A stretch of 33,888 bases of DNA from Candidatus Cloacimonadota bacterium (lineage in GTDB: Bacteria; Cloacimonadota; Cloacimonadia; Cloacimonadales; TCS61), in contig JAOZPK010000004.1 in assembly GCA_029932755.1 (NCBI GenBank), positions 1-33,888 on the forward strand, given 5' to 3'. The notes below the pieces were generated by a model. It searched no databases. It was not told the origin of the DNA and saw only the letters and a program-made list of their open reading frames with translations. This document shows, one piece after another, positions 8,321 to 17,535 of the stretch. Each line of letters begins with the position of its first letter. The stretch's first letter is position 1. The position numbers were made by a program, and so were the translations under genes.

Positions 8321-9550
8321 ATGGAACAAGAAAACAAATGTTCATTTTGCGGTCGATCTGAAGCTGAAACAAAATATCTGATTAAAGGCATTAGTGGAAA
8401 TATTTGTGAAGAATGCATTAATATGTGTTCCACGATCGTTGAATCTGAATTTCAGAAGAAGGAGATGGATAACTTTATTCTTCCAACTCCAAGAGAGATC
8501 CATGAACTTCTAAATCAGTATGTGATTGGGCAGGAAAAAGCTAAGAAGATAATATCAGTTTCAGTTTACAATCATTATAAAAGAATTTTCAAGCAAAATC
8601 CGGAAAATGAAGTTGATATTGAGAAAAGTAATATTCTTATGATCGGGCCAACAGGTTCCGGTAAGACCCTTATTGCTCAAACACTTGCTCGTATTCTCAA
8701 AGTTCCTTTTGCTATTGCCGATGCCACAACATTGACTGAAGCCGGGTACGTTGGCGAAGATGTAGAAAACATTTTAGTTAGACTTCTACAAAACGCTAAT
8801 TATGATGTAGAAAAAGCAGAAAAAGGGATTATCTATTTAGATGAACTTGATAAGATCGCCAGAAAATCTGAAACACCTTCAATAACCAGAGATGTTTCGG
8901 GTGAAGGTGTTCAACAGGCTTTACTAAAAATATTGGAAGGTGCAAAAGTGAATGTTCCTCCAAAAGGCGGCAGAAAACATCCACAACAGGAATTTATCGA
9001 GATGGATACAAAAAATATTCTGTTCATCGCAGGTGGTGCTTTTTTCGGATTAGATAAGGTAATCCAAAATAGATTAAAGAAAAAAGCTGTTGGGTTTGAT
9101 TCAGATGTAATTTCTAAAAAAGATATTGATCCGGATTTCTTTAATAAAACGATTCCAAATGACCTGGTGAAATATGGTCTTATCCCGGAGTTAGTTGGTC
9201 GTATTCCAGTAATTTCTTCTTTACATGAACTAGATGAGGAAGCTCTTATTGCTATTCTAACCAAACCAAAGAACGCAATCTGTAAACAATATTTAAAGTT
9301 GTTTGAAATTGAGAATGTGAAACTTGATTTTGGAATTGATGCTTTGAAAGAAATTGCTCATTTGGCAATTAAACAAAAAACAGGAGCCAGGGGACTACGT
9401 GCAATAATGGAAAAATTCATGCTTGATATAATGTATGAAATTCCTGAGATTGACAATTTAAAAGAGTGTTTTATTTCAGCAGATGTTGTTCTTGGAAAGA
9501 CAGATCCGATATTTGCTTATGAGGAAAAGAAAAAAGAACAGTCAGCATGA
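8321..9550 (+). CDS. clpX: ATP-dependent Clp protease ATP-binding subunit ClpX
   Basis: AAA+ unfoldase of 409 residues that delivers substrates to ClpP. The N-terminal zinc-binding domain has C7/C10 and C29/C32 (CSFC and CEEC). Walker A GPTGSGKT is at 109-116, the pore loop GYVGED at 142-147, Walker B IIYLDELD at 170-177, and the sensor-2 motif GARGLRAI lies near the C-terminus. The ClpP-docking loop tripeptide, IGF in E. coli, appears here as VGF (in KKAVGFDSD), which keeps the family pattern of aliphatic-Gly-aromatic. It is directly abutted to clpP, and its transcript ends at a strong hairpin 20 bp downstream. The length is close to E. coli ClpX (424). Confidence 0.97.
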   Translation: MEQENKCSFCGRSEAETKYLIKGISGNICEECINMCSTIVESEFQKKEMDNFILPTPREIHELLNQYVIGQEKAKKIISVSVYNHYKRIFKQNPENEVDIEKSNILMIGPTGSGKTLIAQTLARILKVPFAIADATTLTEAGYVGEDVENILVRLLQNANYDVEKAEKGIIYLDELDKIARKSETPSITRDVSGEGVQQALLKILEGAKVNVPPKGGRKHPQQEFIEMDTKNILFIAGGAFFGLDKVIQNRLKKKAVGFDSDVISKKDIDPDFFNKTIPNDLVKYGLIPELVGRIPVISSLHELDEEALIAILTKPKNAICKQYLKLFEIENVKLDFGIDALKEIAHLAIKQKTGARGLRAIMEKFMLDIMYEIPEIDNLKECFISADVVLGKTDPIFAYEEKKKEQSA

Positions 9551-9569
9551 AGCATAATTTATTATCTAA

Positions 9570-9606
9570 AAAGCCAACCTACAAGTAGGTTGGCTTTTTA
9601 TTTTTT
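9570..9606. terminator. Bidirectional intrinsic terminator between clpX and a small minus-strand ORF
   Basis: A perfect 13-bp stem (AAAAAGCCAACCT / AGGTTGGCTTTTT, with loop ACAAGT) spans about 9570-9600. It has a T-run on the plus-strand 3' side and the complementary A-run on the other side. It can stop both clpX transcription and leftward transcription of the 57-codon ORF. Confidence 0.88.
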
Positions 9607-9651
9607 CAACATTATAGTTTTTTTTGACCTGAAACATACATTTATATTTTA

Positions 9652-9825
9652 CTACATATGACAATATAAATACTTAAGAAGATCTTTTGCTTTTATAGCA
9701 TCGAATAGATGCAATAGTGATTGTCCGCTTATCTCTTCAATTGGTTTTCCAGTACAACGTTCATGATATTTTGTTAAAATTAGTTTTATTTCTTCTATAC
9801 TGAACTGCACCAATGTATCTTCCAT
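9652..9825 (-). CDS. Hypothetical small protein, 57 residues, convergent with clpX
   Basis: Reading leftward from an ATG at 9825, there are 57 codons before a TAG at 9654-9652. The ATG is preceded by GAGGTGAT with proper spacing, the strongest ribosome-binding site in this gap. The protein begins MEDTLVQFSIEEIKLILTKY and ends KAKDLLKYLYCHM. It is predicted mostly helical and has two Cys (C24 and C55). It has no signal peptide and matches no domain I recognise. It shares the bidirectional terminator with clpX. The evidence for a real gene is the ribosome-binding site, the intact frame with protein-like composition, and its location in an otherwise empty 547-bp gap. A product below 60 residues is easily skipped by gene callers. 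The function is unknown. Confidence 0.6.
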   Translation of the reverse strand: MEDTLVQFSIEEIKLILTKYHERCTGKPIEEISGQSLLHLFDAIKAKDLLKYLYCHM

Positions 9826-10097
9826 AATATCACCTCGCGAATTAATAAATAATTATGCAATTGCTGTACCAAAAAAAGTAAAACTTTTAAACTTGAAAGA
9901 TAGCCCTTGATAACCTTTCACTTAAGAATTATGCTCTAAACCTTTTTGCCTATTTAGTGTTTTCTGTAGTGTCAAAATCGACCAATGTATGACATTGTTG
10001 ACATATATATTTAATAATATTGTCCTTCTACTAATAATACTTGACGAGAAAATTAAATAAAACAAATTTTCCAAAAAATTTATGTACGGAGATATAA
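9826..10097. other. Regulatory gap upstream of the DUF2723 gene
   Basis: About 270 bp separate the divergent small ORF and the DUF2723 gene. The stretch holds a short perfect palindrome, CAATGT-ATG-ACATTG (9983-9997), immediately followed by TTGACA (9998-10003). A second TTGAC lies at 10041-10045 inside TACTTGAC, the same 8-mer that occurs at 5061-5068 upstream of the TPR gene. These are candidate operator and -35 sites. No good -10 at standard spacing is visible for either, so promoter placement is uncertain. No further ORF was found. Confidence 0.35.
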
Positions 10098-12683
10098 ATG
10101 AACTTAAAACCTCAACCAGTTATAAACAAACGATATAATCTTATATTAGGATTGATTGTTTTTGCCATTACAATTATTATATATTATCTTACAATGGCTC
10201 GTTCTCTCTCGTTCTGGGATGCAGGAGAATATATTACATGCAGCAGTATTCTGGGTGTTCCCCATCCTCCGGGCAACCCATTTTATATTTTGCTGGGAAG
10301 ATTCTTCTCGATCTTTGGAGCTAATGTACCGCATGCTATTGTCATCAATTTCTTATCAGTTCTTTTCTCAGCTTTTGCCATAATGTTCACCTACTTTTTC
10401 ACAGTTAAATTCATTACAATGTGGATTAAACCAAAAGATGCTTATTTTGCGTATATAGGTGGTTTCCTGGCTGCTTTCTATACAGCTTTTTCATTCACAT
10501 ATTGGAATAATGCGATCGAGGCAGAAGTTTACTCAGGATTAGCTTTTACCTTGAATCTGATTGTATGGCTTACTATGATCTGGGTAGAAAAATCAGAAGA
10601 TCTTTCACATCAAAATCTTTTACTGTTAATTGTTTATATCTTCTTCCTTGGTTTTGGAATTCATCAAACTTCTCTTCAAATTGCTCCGGCAGTTTTATTC
10701 ATTGCTGTTTATCCGATGTTAAGAAATTCAATTAGGTCTTCAGCTTTTTGGAAACGAGTTAGTGCCTATACATTGGGTTTAATTGCTATTTATATTATCT
10801 TTTTGAATATTGGTAAATCAATTCATATACCAGATCTACCTAAATTCATGTTTGCAGTTGGTTTCTTAGGAATTCTTATATATCATTTAAGAGAAAAAAT
10901 CTCAAAAAAAACATGGTTATTTGCTTTAATACTCATCGGAATAGCAATTTCAACTCACTTTTTCTTATATATTAGAGCTTCTCATAGACCGTTTATTAAT
11001 GAAGGTTATCCACATAATTTAAAGCTATTTACAGATTACATCCTTAGAAGACAATACGGCGTAACCAGTATGTTTGTTCGGCGTGCTACATTCCTATACC
11101 AAATAAAAGATCAGTTCCTTACATATTTCAGCTGGCAGTTCTTTAAACCTGAGATCATTTCTCAATGGTTACACACACCAAGAGCATTTATTCAATTGTT
11201 ATCAAATCTGATTGTAACTTTACTTGGTTTTGGTGGAGCCTATTATCATTTTAAGAAGAACAAACACTCTTTTGCTTATTTCTTTTCATTCATGTTCATG
11301 GTTTCTATTGCAATGGTTTTTGTAATTAATCTTTCTAATGCCGAAGTGAGAGATCGTGACTATTTTTTTACAACAGCCTATAATTTTTGGACTGTATGGA
11401 TGGCAATCGGTTCAATTGCCTTGATCGATCTGGTCAGAAAAAAAGGAAAAATACTAACAGGATTACTTATTCTGATTGTTCTGGCTCTTCCCTGTATTAA
11501 TCTTGCTTCCCAGTATTTTATTCACGATCGTTCCCGAGAATATATTGCTCTAGATTATGGACAGAACATTCTTAATAGTGTAGAAGAAAATGCGATTATT
11601 TTCACTAACGGTGATAATGACACATTCCCTGTTTGGTATGCACAAGCTGTTTTTGATCCCGCAGCAAAAGAGTATATCCCTCCAACAAAAATTAATAACA
11701 AAGATATTTTTGGAAAGATGTATCAACAAACTTCCATCCCTACAGAAATAACTGAAGTTCTAATAGCAGATGCAATGGAATATAAAAATGAACAATGCAA
11801 TGGCATTAGAAAAGATGTGACAATTGCAAACTTGAGTTTGTTAAATACCCCATGGTACATCAAACAATTGAGAGATCATGAAGGAGTAGAATTCAACATT
11901 CCAGAAAATCATATTGATCTTTGTCAGGATGACCCAAGATCCGCACTTTATCCCAGGAGAATATATAAAGATACTCACTTGAAAATATCCGGTTCAGTAC
12001 CTGAAGATGAATTCATTGTTACCTTTAAAAAAGATGAAATCTTATATGTGAAAGATCTAGCAGTAATTCAGATCATTAAAGATAATTATGGTAAGCGTCC
12101 AATTTACTTTGCAGTAACAACTCCCGATCCCATAGGCTTTAATGACTATCTAAGGAATGAAGGGATGGTGAGTAGACTGGTTCCAATAAAAGGTAAAGAC
12201 CAGTTCGATATGGAAAGATTGATGACAAATATTGATTCAGTTTATTCCTACCGTGGAATTATGGACAATTCGATCTATAAAGATACAAATATGAAAAGGT
12301 TATTGAACAATTACGGCGCAGCTTTTATGCGTACTTCCAGATTTGCTCATTCAAAAAATGATTATGAAAATGCAATTAAATATATGGAAAAAGCAATAGA
12401 TTTTATTGATAATAAAAGCAGATTCTACAAAGGACTTGCTCAGCTTTATGCAGAAGCATCATTTAATTATTTTGATTCTGACGAAATTGATAAGGGATTC
12501 TCATATTTAGAAAAAGCCATTTATTATAATAGGACAGATAAAAATATGATTCAACTCATCTATCAATCTGCAGTATACACTAATGAAATCGCTAGAGGTA
12601 TCCAGTTGTTTGAAAAGATCCGCGGATATCAGGATTCTGTTGAGATAGATTTTTATATCACTCAATTAAAGGAGCTTCAATAA
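10098..12683 (+). CDS. DUF2723 / TMEM260-like membrane glycosyltransferase with C-terminal TPRs
   Basis: Polytopic membrane protein of 861 residues. The N-terminal part matches the DUF2723 (PF11028) pattern: a first helix at about 14-33, then SFWDAGEYI with D41 and E44, then PHPPGNPFYILLGR (55-68). The acidic pair in the first extracytoplasmic loop is what GT-C enzymes use for catalysis. Around eight to ten further hydrophobic helices extend to about 470. A soluble domain follows (about 480-760), and the end (about 770-861) contains TPR-like helices (YENAIKYMEKAIDF and DKGFSYLEKAIYYN). The human relative TMEM260 is a protein O-mannosyltransferase, so glycosylation of exported proteins from a lipid-linked sugar is the likely role. 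The sugar and acceptors are unknown. A GGAG ribosome-binding site is present, and uvrA follows after 24 bp. Confidence 0.85.
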   Translation: MNLKPQPVINKRYNLILGLIVFAITIIIYYLTMARSLSFWDAGEYITCSSILGVPHPPGNPFYILLGRFFSIFGANVPHAIVINFLSVLFSAFAIMFTYFFTVKFITMWIKPKDAYFAYIGGFLAAFYTAFSFTYWNNAIEAEVYSGLAFTLNLIVWLTMIWVEKSEDLSHQNLLLLIVYIFFLGFGIHQTSLQIAPAVLFIAVYPMLRNSIRSSAFWKRVSAYTLGLIAIYIIFLNIGKSIHIPDLPKFMFAVGFLGILIYHLREKISKKTWLFALILIGIAISTHFFLYIRASHRPFINEGYPHNLKLFTDYILRRQYGVTSMFVRRATFLYQIKDQFLTYFSWQFFKPEIISQWLHTPRAFIQLLSNLIVTLLGFGGAYYHFKKNKHSFAYFFSFMFMVSIAMVFVINLSNAEVRDRDYFFTTAYNFWTVWMAIGSIALIDLVRKKGKILTGLLILIVLALPCINLASQYFIHDRSREYIALDYGQNILNSVEENAIIFTNGDNDTFPVWYAQAVFDPAAKEYIPPTKINNKDIFGKMYQQTSIPTEITEVLIADAMEYKNEQCNGIRKDVTIANLSLLNTPWYIKQLRDHEGVEFNIPENHIDLCQDDPRSALYPRRIYKDTHLKISGSVPEDEFIVTFKKDEILYVKDLAVIQIIKDNYGKRPIYFAVTTPDPIGFNDYLRNEGMVSRLVPIKGKDQFDMERLMTNIDSVYSYRGIMDNSIYKDTNMKRLLNNYGAAFMRTSRFAHSKNDYENAIKYMEKAIDFIDNKSRFYKGLAQLYAEASFNYFDSDEIDKGFSYLEKAIYYNRTDKNMIQLIYQSAVYTNEIARGIQLFEKIRGYQDSVEIDFYITQLKELQ

Positions 12684-12707
12684 TACGATGCACTGTATGA
12701 GAGATAA

Positions 12708-15530
12708 ATGAAAACAGAAATTTACATCAAAGGTGCACGGGAACATAATCTCAAGAACATTGATATAAAAATTCCAAGAAACAAACTGGTCATCGTTACC
12801 GGTGTTTCCGGTTCAGGCAAATCATCACTCGCTTTTGATACACTTTATGCTGAAGGACAGCGCCGATATGTAGAATCACTATCTGCTTATGCCCGTCAAT
12901 TCTTAGGACAAATGGAAAAACCTAAAGTAGATTATATCGAAGGATTGTCTCCTGCTATTTCCATTGAACAGAAAGCAACAAGCAAAAATCCTCGTTCAAC
13001 AGTTGGAACTGTAACAGAGATCTATGACTATTTAAGAATTCTCTATGCTCGTATTGGAAAGCAATACTGTTATAATTGTGGTAATCCTGTCGGATCTCAA
13101 ACTGTTGATCAATTGGTAGATCACATTTTAGTAAATCCTGATAAAACAAGATTACAAATTCTTGCACCAATTGTTCAAAACCGCAAAGGTGAACATAAAG
13201 AAGAACTGGAAGAAGCTCGGAATGAAGGTTTTGTTCGTGTTAAAATTAATGGAATCATGCGTCAGCTTAGTGAAAAGATCACACTCGATAAAAAAAGTAA
13301 ACATAATATCGATATTGTTGTTGATCGACTTGTTTTAAAAGATAATATTCGCTCAAGATTAATTGACTCGGTTGAAACTGCTTTAAAACTAACTAATGGT
13401 TTTATAAAGATAGAATATCTTGATGAAGATCGTATTGAAAATCTATCCGAAGCAAATTCCTGTCCGAGTTGCGGAATCGGTTATCCTGAACTTACTCCTC
13501 AGCATTTCTCGTTTAACAGCCCAATTGGAATGTGCAAATCCTGTAATGGACTCGGTACCAAAATGGAATTTGATCCCGATTTGATAATTCCAGATAAGTC
13601 ACTTTCAATAATGGAAGGAGCAGTAATTTATTGGGGAACATTAAATAAGAAAAAAAGCAGTTGGCAGTTAAAAAAACTCAGGGCGATTTCTAGAGAATAT
13701 GGATTTTCTTTAAATGAACCATGGGAAGGACTTTCTTTAACAGCAAAAGATCTCCTTTTATTCGGATCAAGAGGGCAGAAAATTAGATTTGAGTGGAGTT
13801 CTAAAAGCGGATCAGGTTCGTTTATGTCTGCGTTCGAAGGTATAATTCCCACACTTTCACGCAGGATGAATGAAACAAAATCTGAATATATGCGAAAATA
13901 CTATTTAAAGTATATTGGCAATAAAGAGTGCCCGGATTGTAAGGGTAAGAAACTTCGTAAAGAAAGTCTGGCAGTTAAAATTGCTGATTTATCAATCAAT
14001 GAAATAACTACAATGTCAATTAGTAATGCAATTAAGTTTTTTGAAAATCTTGAACTCACAGGAAACGATAAATTAATTGCGGAAGAAGTTCTTAAAGAGA
14101 TAAATAATCGTCTTAACTTCCTCGTGAATGTTGGATTGCATTACCTTACATTAGATAGAAAAGCTCCAACATTATCCGGTGGAGAATCGCAAAGAATAAG
14201 ACTAGCAAGCCAAATCGGGAGCAGTCTTGTTGGTGTTATGTATATATTGGATGAACCAACTATCGGATTACATCAGCGAGATAATACGCGATTAATTAAT
14301 ATGCTGCTCCATCTACGTGACATTGGAAATACTGTTATTGTTGTTGAGCATGACGAACAAATGATTAGAACAGCGGATCAAATAATTGATATTGGCCCTC
14401 AGGCCGGAATCTACGGTGGAAAGATAATTTTTCAAGGTAATATTGAACAATTACTAAGATCAAGAAAATCTATGACAGGAAGATATCTATCTGGGAAACT
14501 AAGTATTGAGATACCGAAAGAAAGATTGAAGCCGGATAAACGCATTCTGCAGATCAATGGTGCCTTTCAGAATAATCTAAAAAAGATCAATGTGAATATT
14601 CCAATTGGTTCTTTCACATGTGTTACCGGTGTTTCAGGATCGGGTAAAAGTTCATTGATCAATCAGATATTATATCCGGCTATGGCAAAAGAGCTAAATA
14701 AATCCAGCAGAAAACAAGGTAGTTTTGATAATATTAAGGGTTATGAATATTTTGATAAAGTTATAAACATAGATCAACAGCCAATTGGAAGAACTCCTCG
14801 TTCAAATCCTGCAACTTATACTAAATTATTCGATCCGATCAGGAATTTATTTTCCCAAACTCCTGCCGCAAAGTTACGAGGTTATAAACCGGGAAGATTT
14901 TCTTTTAACGTAAAAGGCGGAAGATGTGAATCCTGTAGTGGTGCTGGTATAAAACAGATCGAAATGCACTTCCTGCCAGATATTTATGTGAAATGTGAAA
15001 TCTGCAATGGAACACGTTATAATAGAGAAACTTTAGCAGTAAAATATAAAGGTTACAGCATTTCAGATGTACTTAAAATGGATGTTCAGGAAGCGATTAA
15101 GATATTTGAAAAAATTCCTAAAATATATAAGGTTCTTCAAACATTAAAAGAAGTTGGAATGGAATATATTAAACTTGGACAAGCATCCACAACACTATCC
15201 GGTGGAGAAGCTCAAAGAATCAAGCTTTCACGTGAACTGAGTAAAACAAGTACAGGCAAAACACTTTACATTTTGGATGAGCCGACAACCGGATTGCACT
15301 TCGATGATATAAAAAAATTATTGAAAGTACTTCACAGATTAGTTTCAATGGGAAATACTGTGATTGTAATCGAGCACAACCTGGATGTTATAAAATGTGC
15401 AGATCATATTATTGATCTGGGTCCTGAAGGTGGAGATGAAGGTGGAAAGGTTGTTGCAACCGGCACTCCAGAAGAGATTGCAAAGATCAAGAAATCTTTT
15501 ACTGGAAGATTTTTGAAAGAAATATTATAA
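12708..15530 (+). CDS. uvrA: Excinuclease ABC subunit A
   Basis: DNA damage recognition ATPase of nucleotide excision repair, 940 residues, the same length as E. coli UvrA. It has two ABC ATPase modules. The first has Walker A GVSGSGKSS at 32-40 and signature LSGGESQRIRL. The second has a repeated GVSGSGKSS and signature LSGGEAQRIKL. Walker B and H-loops appear as YILDEPTIGLHQRD and YILDEPTTGLHFDD. A four-cysteine zinc module is at C252/C255/C276/C279. The second, DNA-contacting zinc finger is CESC...CEIC, with about 20 residues between the Cys pairs, in the C-terminal half. All motifs are intact, so it should be functional. It lies 24 bp after the DUF2723 gene and may be co-transcribed, though the functions are unrelated. 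Confidence 0.98.
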   Translation: MKTEIYIKGAREHNLKNIDIKIPRNKLVIVTGVSGSGKSSLAFDTLYAEGQRRYVESLSAYARQFLGQMEKPKVDYIEGLSPAISIEQKATSKNPRSTVGTVTEIYDYLRILYARIGKQYCYNCGNPVGSQTVDQLVDHILVNPDKTRLQILAPIVQNRKGEHKEELEEARNEGFVRVKINGIMRQLSEKITLDKKSKHNIDIVVDRLVLKDNIRSRLIDSVETALKLTNGFIKIEYLDEDRIENLSEANSCPSCGIGYPELTPQHFSFNSPIGMCKSCNGLGTKMEFDPDLIIPDKSLSIMEGAVIYWGTLNKKKSSWQLKKLRAISREYGFSLNEPWEGLSLTAKDLLLFGSRGQKIRFEWSSKSGSGSFMSAFEGIIPTLSRRMNETKSEYMRKYYLKYIGNKECPDCKGKKLRKESLAVKIADLSINEITTMSISNAIKFFENLELTGNDKLIAEEVLKEINNRLNFLVNVGLHYLTLDRKAPTLSGGESQRIRLASQIGSSLVGVMYILDEPTIGLHQRDNTRLINMLLHLRDIGNTVIVVEHDEQMIRTADQIIDIGPQAGIYGGKIIFQGNIEQLLRSRKSMTGRYLSGKLSIEIPKERLKPDKRILQINGAFQNNLKKINVNIPIGSFTCVTGVSGSGKSSLINQILYPAMAKELNKSSRKQGSFDNIKGYEYFDKVINIDQQPIGRTPRSNPATYTKLFDPIRNLFSQTPAAKLRGYKPGRFSFNVKGGRCESCSGAGIKQIEMHFLPDIYVKCEICNGTRYNRETLAVKYKGYSISDVLKMDVQEAIKIFEKIPKIYKVLQTLKEVGMEYIKLGQASTTLSGGEAQRIKLSRELSKTSTGKTLYILDEPTTGLHFDDIKKLLKVLHRLVSMGNTVIVIEHNLDVIKCADHIIDLGPEGGDEGGKVVATGTPEEIAKIKKSFTGRFLKEIL

Positions 15531-15534
15531 GGGA

Positions 15535-15554
15535 ATCTCTTTCAAGAAAGAGAT
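15535..15554. other. Perfect hairpin between uvrA and dapD
   Basis: ATCTCTTTC-AA-GAAAGAGAT forms a perfect 9-bp stem just after the uvrA stop and just before the dapD ribosome-binding site (GGAG at 15561-15564). No U-tract follows, so it could be an RNA stabiliser or processing element, or a weak attenuator, rather than a strong terminator. Confidence 0.5.
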
Positions 15555-15570
15555 ATTATAGGAGTAAATT

Positions 15571-16368
15571 ATGAGTTTAAAATCCGAAATCCTTGAATTA
15601 TATAATAAAACCAAATTTACAGAAGATGATAAAAATTTATTCTTCAAATTCAGAAATGGACTCAATTCCGGAGAAATTCGTGCTGCTGATAAAATCGATG
15701 GAAAATGGATCACTAATGATTGGGTGAAGAAAGGAATTCTTGCCGGTTTCAAGATGGGAATTGTTGTTCAACAAGGTAATTTCATGGATAAAGATACTTA
15801 TCCCATTCAAGATATCACCAATAGGAAAAATGTCAGATTTGTTCCCGGTGGGTCTTCTATCCGAGAAGGTGCTTATATTGGAGAAAATGTAGTATTGATG
15901 CCGCCAATGTACATCAACGTTGGTGCTTATGTAGATGATGGGACAATGATAGATTCTCATGCTCTTGTCGGTGCGTGTGCTCAGGTTGGTAAAAATGTTC
16001 ACCTCAGTGCTGCTTCACAACTTGGTGGAGTATTAGAACCTATCAGTGCAAACCCCGTGATCATTGAAGATAATGTGTTTATTGGTGGGAATTGCGGGAT
16101 TTATGAAGGTGTGATTGTTGAGCAGAATGCGATTATTGCAGCAGGGGTCATAATAACAGCCGGAACTCCAATTTTCGATTCTTTGAATAATCAATTTCTT
16201 ACAAAAGATAAGAATGGTTCTCTGCATATTCCTCAAGGAGCAGTTGTAATTCCTGGTACGCGCCGGATGAAGAGCAATGACGAGTTTTCAATTTACTGTC
16301 CAATTATTATTAAATATAGAGATGAAAAGAGCGATAGATCGGTAACATTAGAAGATGCTCTAAGATGA
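15571..16368 (+). CDS. dapD: 2,3,4,5-tetrahydropyridine-2,6-dicarboxylate N-succinyltransferase
   Basis: Enzyme of the succinylase branch of lysine and meso-diaminopimelate synthesis. It transfers succinyl from succinyl-CoA to tetrahydrodipicolinate. It has 265 residues (E. coli DapD has 274). The N-terminal helical domain is followed by a left-handed beta-helix built of hexapeptide repeats (about 90-215), visible as PGGSSIREGAYIGENVVLMP, GAYVDDGTMIDSHALVGACA and VFIGGNCGIYEGVIV. The motif HLSAASQLGGVLEP is characteristic of DapD. A GGAG ribosome-binding site is upstream. Its stop overlaps the start of the aminotransferase gene by 4 bp (ATGA), pointing to coupled expression of consecutive pathway steps. 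Confidence 0.95.
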   Translation: MSLKSEILELYNKTKFTEDDKNLFFKFRNGLNSGEIRAADKIDGKWITNDWVKKGILAGFKMGIVVQQGNFMDKDTYPIQDITNRKNVRFVPGGSSIREGAYIGENVVLMPPMYINVGAYVDDGTMIDSHALVGACAQVGKNVHLSAASQLGGVLEPISANPVIIEDNVFIGGNCGIYEGVIVEQNAIIAAGVIITAGTPIFDSLNNQFLTKDKNGSLHIPQGAVVIPGTRRMKSNDEFSIYCPIIIKYRDEKSDRSVTLEDALR

Positions 16369-17483
16369 AACCAATAAAATACGCAGATCGGATAACAGGT
16401 ATAGAAAAATCTGAATTGCGGCAATTATTTGATAAAGCTCCACCTGATTCAATTAATCTTGGTTTAGGAGAAATCCAATTCCCTACACCTAAAATAATTA
16501 CGGAACGCGCAATTGATATTATCAGGCAAAGAAACATTCGATATACTCCAAATGCAGGATTACCGGAATTACAGAAAGCAATAACAAATTACTATAATAT
16601 CAAATTAAATAAGAATGTTTGCGTTACAACAGGAGCGGAAGAAGCCATTTTTGTTTCACTTTTCAGCTTTATAAATTCAGGTGACGAAGTACTGATCGCG
16701 AATCCAACTTATATTGCATATAAAACAATTATTAAAATGCTTGGTGGAGTAGTAGTAGAATTTGATCTTGATTCAAAATCTAATTTCAAATTGGATCGAA
16801 ACGACTTCACAAATAGAATTACTTCTAAAACAAAAGTGTTACTTATAAATAATCCTTCGAATCCAACTGGAAAATGTTTCTCAGAAAATGAGATGGATTT
16901 TATGGTTTCTAAATGTAATGAAAATGATATATTAATTATTGTAGATGAGATTTATCGTGAATTATATACTGATAAAAAACCAATAACTTTCTTGGATAAA
17001 ACTGGAAAAATAATTGTGATATCAGGTCTCTCTAAATCTCATTGTATGAGCGGATGGCGAGTGGGATGGACCGTATCAAATGATCCTGATCTTATTAAAC
17101 CTATCATTATTTCACACCAATATATTTGTACCTGTGCTCCATATATATCTCAAGAAGTTGCAATCACAGCTTTATCCTCAGAAGGTATGAAAGTTCAAAA
17201 CAAAATACGTTTAGAACTTGAATCTAACAAAAAATTTGTGCTTAAACAATTTGAACAGCTTCTACCAAGTCTTCCCATACTAAATAATACATCTTCTCCA
17301 TATTTATTTATCAATATAAATATTGATGAGATAATGCTTGTAAATGAGCTGATAAAGAATGGATTAATAGTAATGCCAGGAAGAATATTTGGTTCAAATG
17401 GAAAACATTGGATCAGATTAAATTATGCTACTGATAAAAAAAAGCTTGCCAAAGGCATACATATTATAAAAAAAATATTATAA
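16365..17483 (+). CDS. PLP aminotransferase, probably N-succinyldiaminopimelate aminotransferase
   Basis: Fold-type I, class I/II aminotransferase of 372 residues. The PLP-binding features are clear. The substrate-carboxylate motif is NNPSNPTGK (162-170), the cofactor-contacting Asp is D194 in IIVDEIYREL, the Schiff-base lysine is K224 in SGLSKSHCMSGWRVGW, and a conserved Arg is in WIRLNYA near the end. The ATGA overlap with dapD and the pathway logic suggest it performs the DapC step, converting N-succinyl-2-amino-6-oxopimelate to N-succinyl-LL-diaminopimelate. By sequence alone, an aspartate or aromatic aminotransferase of the same family is possible, so I leave the symbol blank. A 52-bp AT-rich gap follows. 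Confidence 0.85.
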   Translation: MKPIKYADRITGIEKSELRQLFDKAPPDSINLGLGEIQFPTPKIITERAIDIIRQRNIRYTPNAGLPELQKAITNYYNIKLNKNVCVTTGAEEAIFVSLFSFINSGDEVLIANPTYIAYKTIIKMLGGVVVEFDLDSKSNFKLDRNDFTNRITSKTKVLLINNPSNPTGKCFSENEMDFMVSKCNENDILIIVDEIYRELYTDKKPITFLDKTGKIIVISGLSKSHCMSGWRVGWTVSNDPDLIKPIIISHQYICTCAPYISQEVAITALSSEGMKVQNKIRLELESNKKFVLKQFEQLLPSLPILNNTSSPYLFININIDEIMLVNELIKNGLIVMPGRIFGSNGKHWIRLNYATDKKKLAKGIHIIKKIL

Positions 17484-17485
17484 GG

Positions 17486-17520
17486 TTATTTAATAAATTG
17501 TTTTATCGTTTGTTAAATAA
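17486..17520. other. AT-rich inverted repeat before the diguanylate cyclase genes
   Basis: TTATTTAA (17486-17493) and TTAAATAA (17513-17520) form an 8-bp inverted repeat with a 19-bp spacer, ending just before the AAGGAGGGGG ribosome-binding site of the next gene. This could be a weak hairpin or an operator. There is no clear terminator tail. Confidence 0.3.
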
Positions 17521-17535
17521 TAAGGAGGGGGCTAT

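Noticed and set aside
8911..9264. A 117-codon minus-strand ORF inside clpX
   Set aside because: Antisense shadow of a strongly conserved clpX frame, with no ribosome-binding site or recognisable domain.
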